Below are positions 37,896-52,478 of a DNA stretch of 60,994 nucleotides, one piece after another; the first letter of the stretch is position 1; the number at the start of each line of letters is the position of its first letter. The stretch covers positions 60,295 to 121,288 of the forward strand of contig JH154628.1 of the NCBI GenBank assembly GCA_000226015.1, in the 5' to 3' direction. The stretch is from Mnemiopsis leidyi (taxonomy: Eukaryota > Ctenophora > Tentaculata > Lobata > Bolinopsidae). Both the position numbers and the translations under genes were made by a program. The notes below the pieces were generated by a model, which saw nothing but the letters and a program-made list of their open reading frames with translations, did no database searches and had not been told where the DNA came from.

Positions 37896-38513
37896 GCAAT
37901 TCCTTTCTATTTGTTATAACTTATAGACATAAACAGTAAAAATTTTTATAGAAAAACGTTGATTAAATCTAATCTAACCAGTCCGGGATTATTCAGATTT
38001 TTAGATACAACTTTGTTGTCGGTATGAATAGTGTGAAAGAATTGTTTACTTGATTATTTATTTTGAGTGGTTAAGCTTTTTGTTATCTTTTGAAGTTATA
38101 TAATTTCTAACAAAATTTTGATTTTTTTCAGTATAAATTGTATTTACTTTGAATTAAAAAATGTGGGCTTAATTAGTAATTATTGATTTGATGACTTCTC
38201 ATTATTATATCTAATATTCTTTAAGCAGACAACATGATGTATTCATGTTTATGCTTTTTTGAATTGCGGAATTGACATTGTGGTCTGACTTTTGGTATAA
38301 GTATCGATAGGTAAATACATAATTTCTGAATGGTTAAGCTTTCTTCAAATTCACATAATTGTTAGCTCGTTCTTTTTACGCCTTAAATAAGATTGATTGA
38401 TCTTTCATTAAAGTTTCACCAAACAACTTACAGTTTTAAAGTTTCTGGTCCATGTGAGTTACTTTGTCTGACATGACTTTTCAGGAAAAATTTATCAGCC
38501 CAACATCTATGGC
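37896..38513 (+). other. Short intergenic / 5' UTR stretch between ALG9 and the MFS gene
   Basis: About 600 AT-rich bases with no coding exon. A strong 3' splice site (gacttttcag) sits at about 38484, 30 bases before the next start codon, so the MFS transcript probably has a spliced 5' leader. No donor exon was identified. Confidence 0.6.
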
Positions 38514-39914
38514 ATGACTACTTTGTCAGTCGACCAGGCCATTGAAAGGTCAGGATGTGGAATATCCCAGTACACCTATGTTTCAGCCAGTTCCGGTATC
38601 TTCTTTCTCGAACTTCTCAGCCTTGTATCAGACGGCATATTGCTTCCTATCATCAAGTGTGAATGGAACTTGACGAGCGTACAAGCATCAGGATACCTTC
38701 TATCTACAAGAGTTGCTTTTTGTCTTGGTGGAGCAGTTGGTGGCTTAGTTGGAGACAAGATAGGCAGACGAAAATCAATAATTACGGGACTTATTTTCCA
38801 AATATTAATGACAACAATAGCATTAAATTGTTACACTGTGGTTTGGTATGCTTTTTTTCATGCCCTTCATAAAATCGCATTTGGTGTAATTATGCCGTCG
38901 GCGCAAGCCCTGGCTCTGGAATCATGTCCAGCTGCCAAAAGATTTTTAGTAAAAGTTGTGTTTGGGTATTCGGGATGCGCTGGCGCTGTTTTTGGTGCAG
39001 TCGTCGGCGGTTATTACGAGTATTTTGGCTGGAGAAAGGTTCAACTTCTAGTCACCTTCCCTTGTTATCTGGCTCTTGTCATTTTTACATTTCTCGATTC
39101 CTCTCCAAGGCATCTATTGGTCAGGGGAAAACAAAAACAAGCGGAAGTTATTGTCAAGAAACTTTTAAAAAGGAATGGAAAGCGTGTAGATGATCAGTTT
39201 TGTTTGGTCAAAGATTCAGATATTAGGGAGACCCCGGGATCGTACAGGAATCTTTTCAGTGACCGCCTGGCTCGACATTCCTATAAGCTCATGTACATCA
39301 TATTAATGAAAGGTATTTTTGTTTCAACTCTCTACATTTCCATGCCATACCTTCTCGGTTCGAAGAAAGAAGAAATTGACATCCCCAATCACTCAGAAAA
39401 TTGTTATTCCGTGAACTCGAGAGCTCAATCCAAACTTCTCACCGCATTTCTTCCTGATCTCTTTATCAACCCCGGACTTCTTATAGTTGCACAGTGCTAT
39501 GGTAGACGTAAAGCTATCTCAATTGCCATGACTTTATCTGCCTTGACATTCCTTTTATCAGTCCTCCTTAACTTTGGCTCCTCAGCCTTTTCTCTGGCTA
39601 TTGGCACTGCTATGGCTGCTATAACTGCTGGCCGTGGCGTGATTATGTTGTACACCGCTGAACTGTACCCGACCACACTGCGTGGTGTTGCTACTGGTAT
39701 GATCTGGGTTACTGACAATGTCGGTAGTTTTCTGTCTCCTTTTTTGGCAGAGTTTGTCATTCTGTCTGCCCCACGGCTCTTTATCTGCATAGCAGCTATG
39801 GGAATAGGGGTCAGTGCTATTATTGCTAACACCCTTGACACTGAGACCTTGAACAAGCCCCTTGTAGCATCAATCTCTGATATGTCCACTAAGAAAGAAG
39901 TTTTTACTGTATAG
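38514..39914 (+). CDS. SVOP/SLC22-like major facilitator transporter, intronless, 466 aa
   Basis: A 12-helix MFS protein in one exon. Family marks include GDKIGRRKS after helix 2 (the GxxxDxxGRRxx-type loop), an ES-type box after helix 4 (ESCPAAKR), DSSPRHLLVRGK before the central loop, and LYPTTLRGVATG in the second half, which is typical of SVOP and SLC22 organic-ion transporters. Family proteins sit in plasma or vesicle membranes; the substrate here cannot be told. The ATG at 38514 is chosen because the ATG at 38508 runs into a stop after two codons. The intronless state could reflect retroposition or local intron loss. A polyadenylation signal follows at 40080. Confidence 0.88.
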   Translation: MTTLSVDQAIERSGCGISQYTYVSASSGIFFLELLSLVSDGILLPIIKCEWNLTSVQASGYLLSTRVAFCLGGAVGGLVGDKIGRRKSIITGLIFQILMTTIALNCYTVVWYAFFHALHKIAFGVIMPSAQALALESCPAAKRFLVKVVFGYSGCAGAVFGAVVGGYYEYFGWRKVQLLVTFPCYLALVIFTFLDSSPRHLLVRGKQKQAEVIVKKLLKRNGKRVDDQFCLVKDSDIRETPGSYRNLFSDRLARHSYKLMYIILMKGIFVSTLYISMPYLLGSKKEEIDIPNHSENCYSVNSRAQSKLLTAFLPDLFINPGLLIVAQCYGRRKAISIAMTLSALTFLLSVLLNFGSSAFSLAIGTAMAAITAGRGVIMLYTAELYPTTLRGVATGMIWVTDNVGSFLSPFLAEFVILSAPRLFICIAAMGIGVSAIIANTLDTETLNKPLVASISDMSTKKEVFTV

Positions 39915-40594
39915 CAAGGTGTAGAAAAATTTCGACAAATTTTATGAAAACTTCAAACACTTGTCATAACTCGTGACAAGTAGGTCTTCTGCACGTTGAA
40001 AGTTTCTATCGCATTGAACATTTAACTTCAGTTATATTTCTTTTTATTTATTATGATTCCGAATTCCCCATGGGCAGTAAATAAATAGATATGAGGTTTA
40101 GACAGTTATTGCAATATTTTAGTTTTCACTGTCACATGGTATTAATTTCAAAATTATGTACATAAATAGCACATGATTACTTTCAGTATAGTAAACTTTT
40201 TAATGACAAATTGTGATTTTTATTGATTAAAGGGTGATATCTTGTAATTAATGTTTGCTAATTTTAAGGATTTCCGCATGGTCTTTTTTATTTTTCATGG
40301 TTGAGATTGACTTTTCTGAACTTTATTTATACTTTAACTGTATGTTTGGGATAGTTTAGTTTGACAGTAATTGTATTTTACTTCATATTGAAATTATGGC
40401 TTTATTACTTTTATATTACTTTTATATTAATTCATCATGACATAAAACCATAAAATAGGTACATACTTAATATTTCAATTTCAGAAAGTTCATGCATGCC
40501 TTGCTGATTGCAATTAAAAGTTTTACGTAACAATATGCTTACCTAGTTTTACGTAATATTATACATACTCCCCCTAATTACTCCCAATCTCCAG
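39915..40594 (+). other. Intergenic / upstream region of KDM4
   Basis: AT-rich, with no coding exon seen. It holds the polyadenylation signal of the MFS gene. The first visible KDM4 exon begins behind a 3' splice site at 40594, so a 5' exon or promoter must lie in this interval or farther upstream. Confidence 0.55.
40080..40085 (+). terminator. AATAAA polyadenylation signal for the MFS gene
   Basis: Canonical AATAAA 166 bases after the stop codon of the SVOP-like gene, in an AT-rich 3' region. Confidence 0.6.
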
Positions 40595-43606
<3,012 letters not shown>

Positions 43607-43743
43607 TAAAGACAATCTCGTAAAGCTTTTATCATTCGGTTTTTAAGACAGAACATCAAACAAATGAAAACTTTCAAAATTTAACAAGTCCATGTCAATC
43701 ACTGATACAAATAAAACTAGCAGCCAAAAGTATTTCAATAAAG

Positions 43744-43800
43744 GTACACGTGAGTATCTCCAACACGTGTGTACCTCCAACACGTGAGTATCTCCAACAC
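43744..43800 (+). repeat. Short repeat with CACGTG/CACACGTGT cores between convergent gene ends
   Basis: Three copies of acacgtg followed by agtatctcca or tgtacctcca sit in the roughly 200-bp gap between the last KDM4 exon and the TRP stop codon. Confidence 0.75.
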
Positions 43801-43802
43801 AT

Positions 43803-46184
43803 TCAATAAGAAGCAGTTCCCGCAGAGCCCCCAGCTGCGTACAACTCCAGGGTCTGCACTATATTCTCCAACGTTTCCTCCACTCTCTTGAAATTACTGT
43901 GTATCGTATCTTCTGTGCTACTCACTTTGTTTCTTAACGCCGATATCTCCTCCCTCAACACATCGATTGTCTCTCTGTCTGTCACCGGATCAAACTTAAC
44001 TACTTCAGGTGAACAGGTCTCCTTTATTCGTTGGTATTGTTTGGTTAGGTTACCCTGGCTCATCCCACGTTCTAAGCGTGTGATGCAGCGCGCACGTTCC
44101 ATCCTAGCCATCAGCGGTCCCGACTTTTCCATAATATCTGCATAACTCTCCGCCATAACTGCAATAAGGATGTTCAGAATAACAATCGAGCCCAGGAATA
44201 TCCAGGTCAGAGAGGCTAACATCCACCATATCGGGTACATCCTGGACGCTTCAAGTCCTGCATCGTAATCGTAATCGATCATAACCATTCTGATGACTAT
44301 AAATCCAGCTTCGTACCAATCAACCTTTCCTTCGTAGATAGTTTTGTAAAGTGAGATAATTGCAGGTATGTAAACAAACATGAATATAGTCCCGACTTTC
44401 AGCAGGTCTTTCCCCACTGTTCTCATGTAGATAACAAAGGAGCCGTTTTCGGTGACTGCCAACTTAGTAAAACCTGAAATCCAAGCGGTACAGATCACCA
44501 CAGCTCCGTACAGATTGACCCAAAGAGTCGAGTCTTTAACTCGGAGTTTGTACTCTGTTGTGTTGAATGTTGTTTCGTTGAGGAAGGTGTTCCCTTGAGC
44601 AACGTCCCCTGAAGATATTGTTGTTTAATCCTGAGCTTCAAAACTTAAGTTGTAGGAGAAATTCAATTACGCGGCTTGAGTTAGAATAGAGTAATGTTGA
44701 AAAGTTAGAAAATATACAATACAAGATGACTTACGGAAATCTATGGCGAAAACAGCAAGTTTAATGATGAGCAAGGTTGTCAGAAGAATATCAACAATGA
44801 AGTCCAACAAAACGTCCGGAGAATTACTCAAGTCCTCCCAAAAAGTGACTCTCTTTTTCCCGAACTTGTTGTCCAATATGGGCTTGTATTCGTCGTACTC
44901 CTTGAAATGCAGCTGCCTTACTTCTTGCTTGTACGTTGCACTGAACAACTTGTTCAAGTATTCCATGTAGCTTGCACGCTGCCGTAACATCCTCACATTT
45001 TGAAGCATCCGCAGACCATGAAGGCAGGTTGCTACGACCCCAACAATAATGTAGAAAGTGTCCGTGGTGTAGTCTACTATGTACACGTTAGCGTGGGGTT
45101 GAAGGAACAGAACTGTCCAAAACGTCAGGAGACACATGACCAGCAGGAACTCCATGTTAAAGCGGTGCCGGGCAAACCCGCTCCACTTCGCCTGAACCAG
45201 CCGCTCCATGATGGAGTGCTCGACAATGCCCATGTTGCCCATCCAGACGACGTAGTGGAAGAAGGAAGTGTCAGGTCGAGGGTTACTCCCGAGCAGCCCT
45301 CCCAGCTGGTAGTATCGCTCTCCCTGGTAAATGTCCTCCTCAACCAGCCTGTCCAGAACTTCTCTTGTTAGAGTTGGCATGGAAACCGCTATTCTCATCA
45401 ACCCCATCACTCCCTCTTTATCAGCTGTGTTTGTAGAGGCTCCCTGCTCAATCAGGTAAGCGCACACATCGGACTTGCTGTAGTAACTCGCTATTACAAC
45501 CGGGGTTAGCCCTACTTTGTCTTGCACGTCAATACTTAAACCCAGCTTTAGGAGCTGCTTCAGTGCGTTCATTGCACCATACTGCGCTGCCACGTGGAGA
45601 GCGGATCGTCCGGACAACCATATTTTGTAACAGTAGTTACAGTTCAGCTGCTGTAAGGCATCCATGTTACTGATGTTATCTGCCATAACTGCGTAGAGGA
45701 AGGGTGTGTATCCCTTCTTATCACGAGCCTCAACATCACATCCAGAGTTGACCAGCCTCTCGATATGTCCCTTGTCCAGGTACTGCGCTGCAAGGTGCAA
45801 CACGGTCTGTCCGTACGCGTCCCGCTGCTCCAGATCCACGCTGTCCACCAAGCAGTAAAAGTGAGCATCATCTACCTGAGCAAGCAGGGAATACTTGTCA
45901 ACCCCTACGTCCATTTCATAACTAACGTCGTCCAGGTAGCGGAACAGCGCGAATGCATCATACTCCGCTGTCGCGCTCAGAGGTGGTATGTCACAGATAC
46001 TGTAATAGACCTGTCCTGTTGCTTCTTTAACGGCAAGTTTGGCGTTGGTCGTGAACAGACGCTTTACTTCTTTTAACGAGATAGGGGACTTGTGTTTTGT
46101 TCTTGAGAATTCGTCTTGAGAGGTCTGGGACGGAAAATCCGGTCTTGACTCACTGAAACTATAACTGAATTCTCCAAACGGCAT
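43803..46184 (-). CDS. Ankyrin-repeat TRP cation channel (TRPV/TRPA-like), 2 exons, 751 aa
   Basis: Exons are 46184-44735 and 44608-43803 (phase 1, GT-AG). A cytosolic N-terminus carries four to five ankyrin repeats at about residues 120-270 (QTVLHLAAQYLDKGHIERLV, RSALHVAAQYGAMNALKQLL, LTPVVIASYY). Six membrane helices follow, with the pore helix and filter region around VIRMVMIDYDYDAG. S6 ends in ILNILIAVMAESYADI, a strong TRP signature. The C-terminus is a short predicted coiled coil (VLREEISALRNKVSS...VEETLENIVQTLEL). Family channels pass Na+ and Ca2+ in sensory cells. The filter differs from the TRPV TIGMGD type, so the subfamily is unsure. The gene faces the neighbour at 46345 across a 160-bp shared promoter and ends tail-to-tail with KDM4. 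Confidence 0.9.
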
Positions 46185-46344
46185 TGCTGGGCATGTGAGA
46201 TAGATTAGCAGGGATTTTGTCTAATTGAGCCGCCCGTGATTTTTGCAGTAATCGTATGTACAGATATTGCATGCAGCGGATTGGTGTATTATTAAAGCTT
46301 CGGAATTTCAGTGTGTTTGTTACAGTGATACAGTAAGCATCAAC
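46185..46344. promoter_or_regulatory. 160-bp divergent intergenic region (TRP gene / basic-protein gene)
   Basis: The two start codons point away from each other across 160 bases. Both promoters, or one bidirectional promoter, must lie here unless there are distant 5' exons. An acceptor-like atttcag near 46313 could mark a spliced 5' leader for the plus-strand gene. No TATA box is obvious. Confidence 0.5.
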
Positions 46345-49300
46345 ATGGACGACTTTATCGATGAATACAATGCTCTCTATGAAATGGATGTTCAAAAAGT
46401 CGCCAGAAAGTAAGAAATCAATCTAACATTTGTAAACCTTTTATACCAGACTTTCTTGTACTCAACAACCTATTGATTAGTTGATTACGGATCTAAACTA
46501 TTTGTCGACACTCGACAGGGAGACACCTATAAAGAAGACAGTCGTTACCGCCCAAAACAACGAAATTCTAACGAAAATGCGACCACGAGTAAGGCGGCGT
46601 CTAGTAGACTACCGCTCGGAGAACAACCGGAGCGCCATCCAACGCCGCCTGCGTCACCGCAACAAGATGAAGTTCAAGAAGAGAAGGTTTAAGAGATGGA
46701 GAAGCCGGACGTTGCTAAAGAAATGTGTGAAGAGAGCTTGCTGTAGGGACTTGCTTATAGATCCACTTCCAGACCTTGATTGTGAGGTTTGTTTTGGCAC
46801 GTGTCTTTGACTAATTTAGTTAAATTTTCTTTCATTATCATGTAATGTTTGTTTTGAGCTGGTGTAAAAAGAAAAGTCCCTTAAAGTTTCAATATTGCTA
46901 TTAAGTCACTCATCGTATTCAGATAAAGATGGACAGTGACGTAGAAGAGGAAAGAAGACCATTAACTCGATTTAACGCTAACCCTTTCAATCAACCTCGT
47001 TCAGTAAGAATTCTCCCGACCGGGGCTGACTCCCGAAAATACACTGACTTTCCCCACAAATCCTGGTTTTCAAAAGCCATGTCGGCCATCGAGAAAGATT
47101 TTACTTTGCGGGGGGAAAATGTTCCCCTGAGGTCTGTGTATGTGCGGCCTAGAATCGACTCTGGTCAGGCTATCAGTGAAGGATCTAACGTCCCCTCTGA
47201 ACTTACTACATCGACACCCTCTGAAACCTCCTCCGAGCCCAAGATAAAGTCAGAGCCTAAGGAGGCTGAGGAACCGAAAATATTCATTCAGAATATTTAT
47301 AACGAGGTCAAAGTTAATGAAAAACCAACAAAACGCGTTATGTTGGATAAGCCTTGTCCGAAGACCAAGGACGAGACCGAAATAAACTTTGAATCAAAAC
47401 CTTATCCCGAAATGCAGTTTCAACCACAGTCTGACACCAAAACGAAAGATCAGCCCACGTCCAACTACAAATCATCTGAACAACGGCCAATTGAATACGA
47501 CAAACCCAAACGCAAAAAGAAGAAAAAAGGTCCAGAAATAAGTCTTGACATACCGGATTCTTTTAACTTTGATTCTCCCTCTTCCGAATCGCACAGTAGT
47601 TCAGGTAACAAAAGTCACATTTGAATTCTGTAAAATGTAAGTTCTGTACACTGATAGTTTATCAGTCATGATAGTTTATCAGTCATGATTATTGGTAAGG
47701 CCGTTGCCCGTTTAGATTGTATCAACAAAATTCCACCAGGTAAGGATTTACCCGATTTCTCTGAGTTGATGGGGAAGATTGAACTTCCCCCGGAGGTAAA
47801 ACTCAACCGTCGGAAAACAAGGAAGAACAAGGGAGGAAGACCGAACAGAGTGCAACAAATGATGTTCGCACGAACAGAGGAAGAAAAGTTGGAGGCAATC
47901 AGGGAGGAAGAGTTCGGCCCCAAGAATAGGTGGGACTTGAAAACGGTCTTGTAACTTGCATTTTGAAACTTCAACAGAAATTACTAATCGATTTGATACG
48001 TTTCAGCTCTTTTTTATTCTTTTTTCCTTAGTCCTGACCTTACCTATAAAATACAAATGTGTCTTATATCCTCAGGACACAACCGAGCTATATGCTCTTC
48101 TTAATGAATAATAACTATAAAATACAATTACAAATATTTTTTATATCCTCAGGACACAACCGAGCTATATGCTCTTCTTAATGAATAGTAATAATAAAAT
48201 ACAAATAACAAATATATTTTATATCCTCAGGACACAACCGTGGGAGCCTACAGCACATCTGCACGTGCCAGCTGTAACAGTTCCGGCCATGGAGCACGGG
48301 GATGTGTATCACGTGACCGTTGAATCGACCGAGGAAACTATAAGAAAGGTGCTTCAAGTATTTTTCCCTTAGACCCACAATAGATTCTGCTTGTTTTTCA
48401 CCGAACAAGAGGAGGCACTGACAAGCAAGGGATTAACTTCTGATCTTCTCAGACTCTCATAGAGCATGAATTCGATGATCGTGCTGATACAAAGAAGGAG
48501 CTAGATCAAAAGTCTGATTGGAGGTTGTGTATCATGCACAAAGTAAAGGAGGAGAAGAATAGATTTCAGAAACAGACAAGTGAGTCCTCATTTTCAAATG
48601 TTTCGAGGTGCCTAAAACAATGCTCAAAACAATATGGTTGTTCTGTAATGGTCAATTCTAACCTTAAAAGTATGCCTTATATCAATAACGAATGGGAACG
48701 AATTCTTTGTTAGATTTTCTTTAATTTTAACGCGTTGTTCAGGAAAACGTCGCTACCTTGATCGCATGAGGATGAAACCTACATTTGGAACAAGCGGGCC
48801 CTTTCTCAATCAAGACAAAATAAACGCAATCGTAGAGGCAGAATCCTCTGTCCGTGTAAGGAATCAAGGGAAACGTATCAACGTGAAACTGAAAGATCTG
48901 ATTATTTTCGACAAGAAAATCATTGCATCTAACGTAGAAAACAGGTAAAGTAATGTTACACTGCGTCATGACCACGTGTCCTCTGTAGATTGTGTTAGCT
49001 ACTGTTACGATTCACTTATTTAAATCTGTATTACACGGAAACTTATGTTAGTCCCATTACTGATTGTTGTCGCTAGGGTAAGGAAACCAATAGATTAAAT
49101 TTCCCGCTCGGTTATTTCAACGAATTGCGTCTGTTGCAACCTCCCGCTGATATCATTTAAATAATTCACCATCAGATTTGCAGGAATACATTCCAGCGAT
49201 ATGGATTATAACCGAGCTTATCAATAATGAACTCTTCCAGGGACAAGAACGGAAGGTTGAAAGTTAACAAGTGTTCCGCATACTCCGGGTTTGAGAGCAT

Positions 49301-52300
49301 GCTGCGTATCACTTGGATGTTCGACCACACTTACTCAACTCCAAACACCTTGCTCAGCCCCGAAAATGTCGTGTGAGTAATGAGGAATATTTGTTAGTAT
49401 TTTGAGTATGATTAAGCTGTAAATTGTAAATCTGTCGCATTTATCCACTACAAGTACAGGATTATGTTTATTAGAACAGCTACAAAATTATGGTTTATTT
49501 GTTCAATATATCTTTGGAAAATTCTACTCAATTTATGTTCATTGCATCACGTTTCATGCCAAACAAGTCTTTCATCTTATTTCTATATAAATGCAATATC
49601 TCCTTCCGTTAAAGGTAAATAATGGGAAATCGATGATAAGATAATTTAAAAACCTAGCGTAAAATTCATATAGTGTTTTACAAGGTATGTATTCATTGTG
49701 AAATGCCCCGTCGTAAAATACCATGAGTTTCAATCAAGTCACGTATGTTTCGTAACCATCGATTACGTGTCTGCTGAACAGACAGTCTTCTGTATTGATT
49801 GAAGAAGAGCATGTTGGGTACTGGCGTGTTGGCGACACCCCGTCTGATCTTGCTGCTTACTCGCGTACAGACTTGATACAGACGTCGTGGCACCAAGAGG
49901 GGCCGCGTTTCCGAGCCGACTCATTTGGTTCATTTATCTCCTCATATATTCATATCTGTATCATTTTATTAAACGCGATACGAACGTTTTACTTACTGGA
50001 ACTCATTTCCCGACTTTTCGTACAGATTGGAGAACTGACATCAGTTTCATTTCTGCTTATACGAGAACCCGTCGACTACTTAATTCAAAACTGGAAATAA
50101 GCTTTATCCGTCTAAATTATCTGAAGATTCAATATGCTGGGAAGTTATATCGGGATCTTGCATAACATAACTTAGAGCGTTGTCTTTGTGAATATACTTA
50201 TCTTTCCTCATCGCACCAAAGTTTTATTGGTCGGTCGACATGGAAAAACGTGGCAGACTTATCCTTGCACCACTGTTCATGGGTGCTTTCAATTATCTTA
50301 TCTTTTAGAGGAGTAATATGAGTTACCATAACAAAGTCTTTATGTTTGGTAAATTCGATTAGATCAATCGTGTTAATCATGAATTTCGACTGCAAGAGAA
50401 ATATATTATTCTAATTGTCGTGAGACCAGAAGGTTTCACTGGCCTTATAATTAGAATTAAAGATAGTACAATATTATTTGAAATTGCTCAATGGTAGTAT
50501 TCTTCTCACTTTCGTTAACATGCTTTTGGAATTTTCTACAGAGTTGACGATAAAACAAATTCATTCGATTTCGAATGGTCACCTTTCCTACAAGGAAATA
50601 CTATAATCAGTATAAAGCTGATAAAGCGACCCGATTCTTCTTGAGAATTAGGTTACTCCCAAACGGGCTCTCTCGCATTTTTCTGATAATTCAATTTTGT
50701 GTCTAGATGTTTATTTAGCCAATCATTGGTCTCTCTGTTGAATACAGGAAAAGGCGATCTTATTGAGGACCCATTTCTTGCCCCTTACGTTTTGTAGCAG
50801 CAGGATTTGCTAGCCACGTAGGTTGATACGTGGCTTGTCTTAATTCGTGTCTAATCAGTCCTTACTTTTTTACTTATCGGTAAATGTTAGAACCGTTGAA
50901 ACTGAATGACTCTTGAGGAAAACATTCATTCTTTCCGTCAGAATTCCAATAAGAAAAATCATGAAAGTGGGTGTCGATGTCAGAAAAATGCTGTAGTTTA
51001 TGGCTTGATTAATAAACGACCGCCGAAGCAACGCAAGGGTTGGTTCTTTAAAACAAAAGATGTGCGCTTTGACGAGAAAGTGCTATTTGGCATTGTTCCG
51101 ATTTGCTGGGCACCAAGAACCTGAGAAATAGACTGCTCTTTTGCAACGCAATCATATTATTTTACAGTTCTCTACTTGGAGACCATACTTCTTTAGATCC
51201 CTTACAGTGCACATTTATAGTTGGAGATGCTATCTTCATCATTTGTGATTTGAAATTTCTAAAAACTTATTCAAAATAGCATATAGGTAGCACTATTTCC
51301 TTTAAATAGCCTTCATGAAGATCGAAGTTCCAATTAACTACTTAAGACCAATGTTGTTATCGTTGTGTGCTTGCTTTTCCGCAACTTTCTGTCCGAAAAT
51401 GGACAAAATATTTCTAGATATTATGGAAGATTCGTTATCTTCTTAGCTTGTTGTCCCCAATAGAAATAACTGCAGGCCAACTTGTATCTTGCAAAATGGT
51501 ATGATACACATATGGGTATCAATTTTAGATATTGTAACATATGTTCTAGTACCATATGATCATGACTAGATCGCGGTTGCTAGTACAATAACAATAAAAC
51601 AATTCTTATGTTGCATAATATATTCCGTGTTGGTTTTCTAATGTGACTATTCTCAGCTTTAGAAAGTCTGCAGCCTTCCTCTTTCTTCTTATATATATAC
51701 TTACTTGTCTCTAAAACACTTACTTGTCTCTAAAGCACTTACTTGTCTCTAAAAACAGAGAAACCGATATCATTATTGTCGTGCAGTGTGCATAAACGAT
51801 TGCGTCCTTCATGTCACGTCGTCCCTTTTTGAATATTTTTGGAACATCTTCACTGTTTTCCCGACATTTTGCGTTAGACTTAATATCAATTTACTCAATT
51901 CTGAGACAAGGATCAGAATTATGAGAGACGATACTTGTAAACTATCCTATTTTGTATGACCTGGTGTCAGTGTAACTTTTATAACGCTTGTTCTATTTTT
52001 AGCACAGTTCCCATTGGAGATAGCCGATTCAAAGTGATCCACGTTGATACCAAAAACCAAACGGTGAGGAACATTGCCTTTTGTTATATAAACCTGATGA
52101 TATCGTCATTTTACTTTCATTAACTATATAATTGTAGTTTTGAATCTATCTAAGTTTCGCTATTTGAATGCAAGTGAGGGAGTGTACTTTCATATTGCGC
52201 GTTTATTTCTTTAAATAAAGAATTGGCCAATTACAACCTGTTGAAACAAATGATAAATCTTTCAAGGCAACAACTGGTAAATAATAAACTGGTATATAAT

Positions 52301-52478
52301 TTTATAAGTTATATAATAGTTATCTAACATTTATCACTCTGCTAACATATACGTGCTATTTCAGACAAAGTCATATACTGGACGGAGTTTCGTGAACCAG
52401 CACACTAAGTGGAGTCCACGTATCCTGTCTATGGGCCATAACATCATGGCTATTTTCAACTACCAGGCCTACTCCGGG
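46345..52478 (+). CDS. Uncharacterised basic protein, 10 exons seen, at least 672 aa
   Basis: Exons are 46345-46409, 46519-46786, 46923-47604, 47683-47929, 48231-48348, 48453-48579, 48743-48944, 49241-49372, 52003-52063 and 52365-52478, all with consistent phase. I do not recognise the family. Exon 2 is extremely Arg/Lys-rich (QRRLRHRNKMKFKKRRFKRW), suggesting a nuclear or nucleic-acid-binding protein. Exon 3 is acidic to polar and looks disordered, with a KRKKKKKG cluster. Exons 4-7 are charged and probably helical. The C-terminal part (LKDLIIFDKKII, FESMLRITWMFDHTYSTP, PRILSMGHNIMAIFNYQAYS) looks folded. The start ATG follows a short leader and faces the TRP gene. After 52478 either a donor is used or the frame reads on to a stop at about 52583, with AATAAA near 52690. 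Confidence 0.75.
47653..47686 (+). repeat. 17-bp tandem duplication covering a 3' splice site
   Basis: gatagtttatcagtcat occurs twice head-to-tail. Only the second copy (acceptor at 47681-47682) leads into an open frame; from the first the frame meets a stop after a few codons. Confidence 0.8.
48044..48240 (+). repeat. Triplicated 3' splice site plus exon start (77-78 bp units)
   Basis: ttatatcctcag|gacacaaccg occurs three times, with AG at 48074-48075, 48151-48152 and 48229-48230. The first two copies are followed by agctatatgctcttcttaat; the third continues into the coding exon (tgggagcct). The unit includes the branch/polypyrimidine region and the first 10 exon bases. Confidence 0.88.
49373..52002 (+). 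other. 2.6-kb intron with an unassigned insertion-like segment
   Basis: Intron 8 of the basic-protein gene is far longer than its other introns. Between about 49690 and 51130 there are several short ORFs on both strands with no family features, which would fit an old, decayed insertion. No terminal repeats or RT/transposase motif were seen. Confidence 0.45.

Noticed and set aside
49693..51124. Genes inside intron 8 of the basic-protein gene
   Set aside because: Several short ORFs exist on both strands but none shows a domain, signal peptide or splice continuity.
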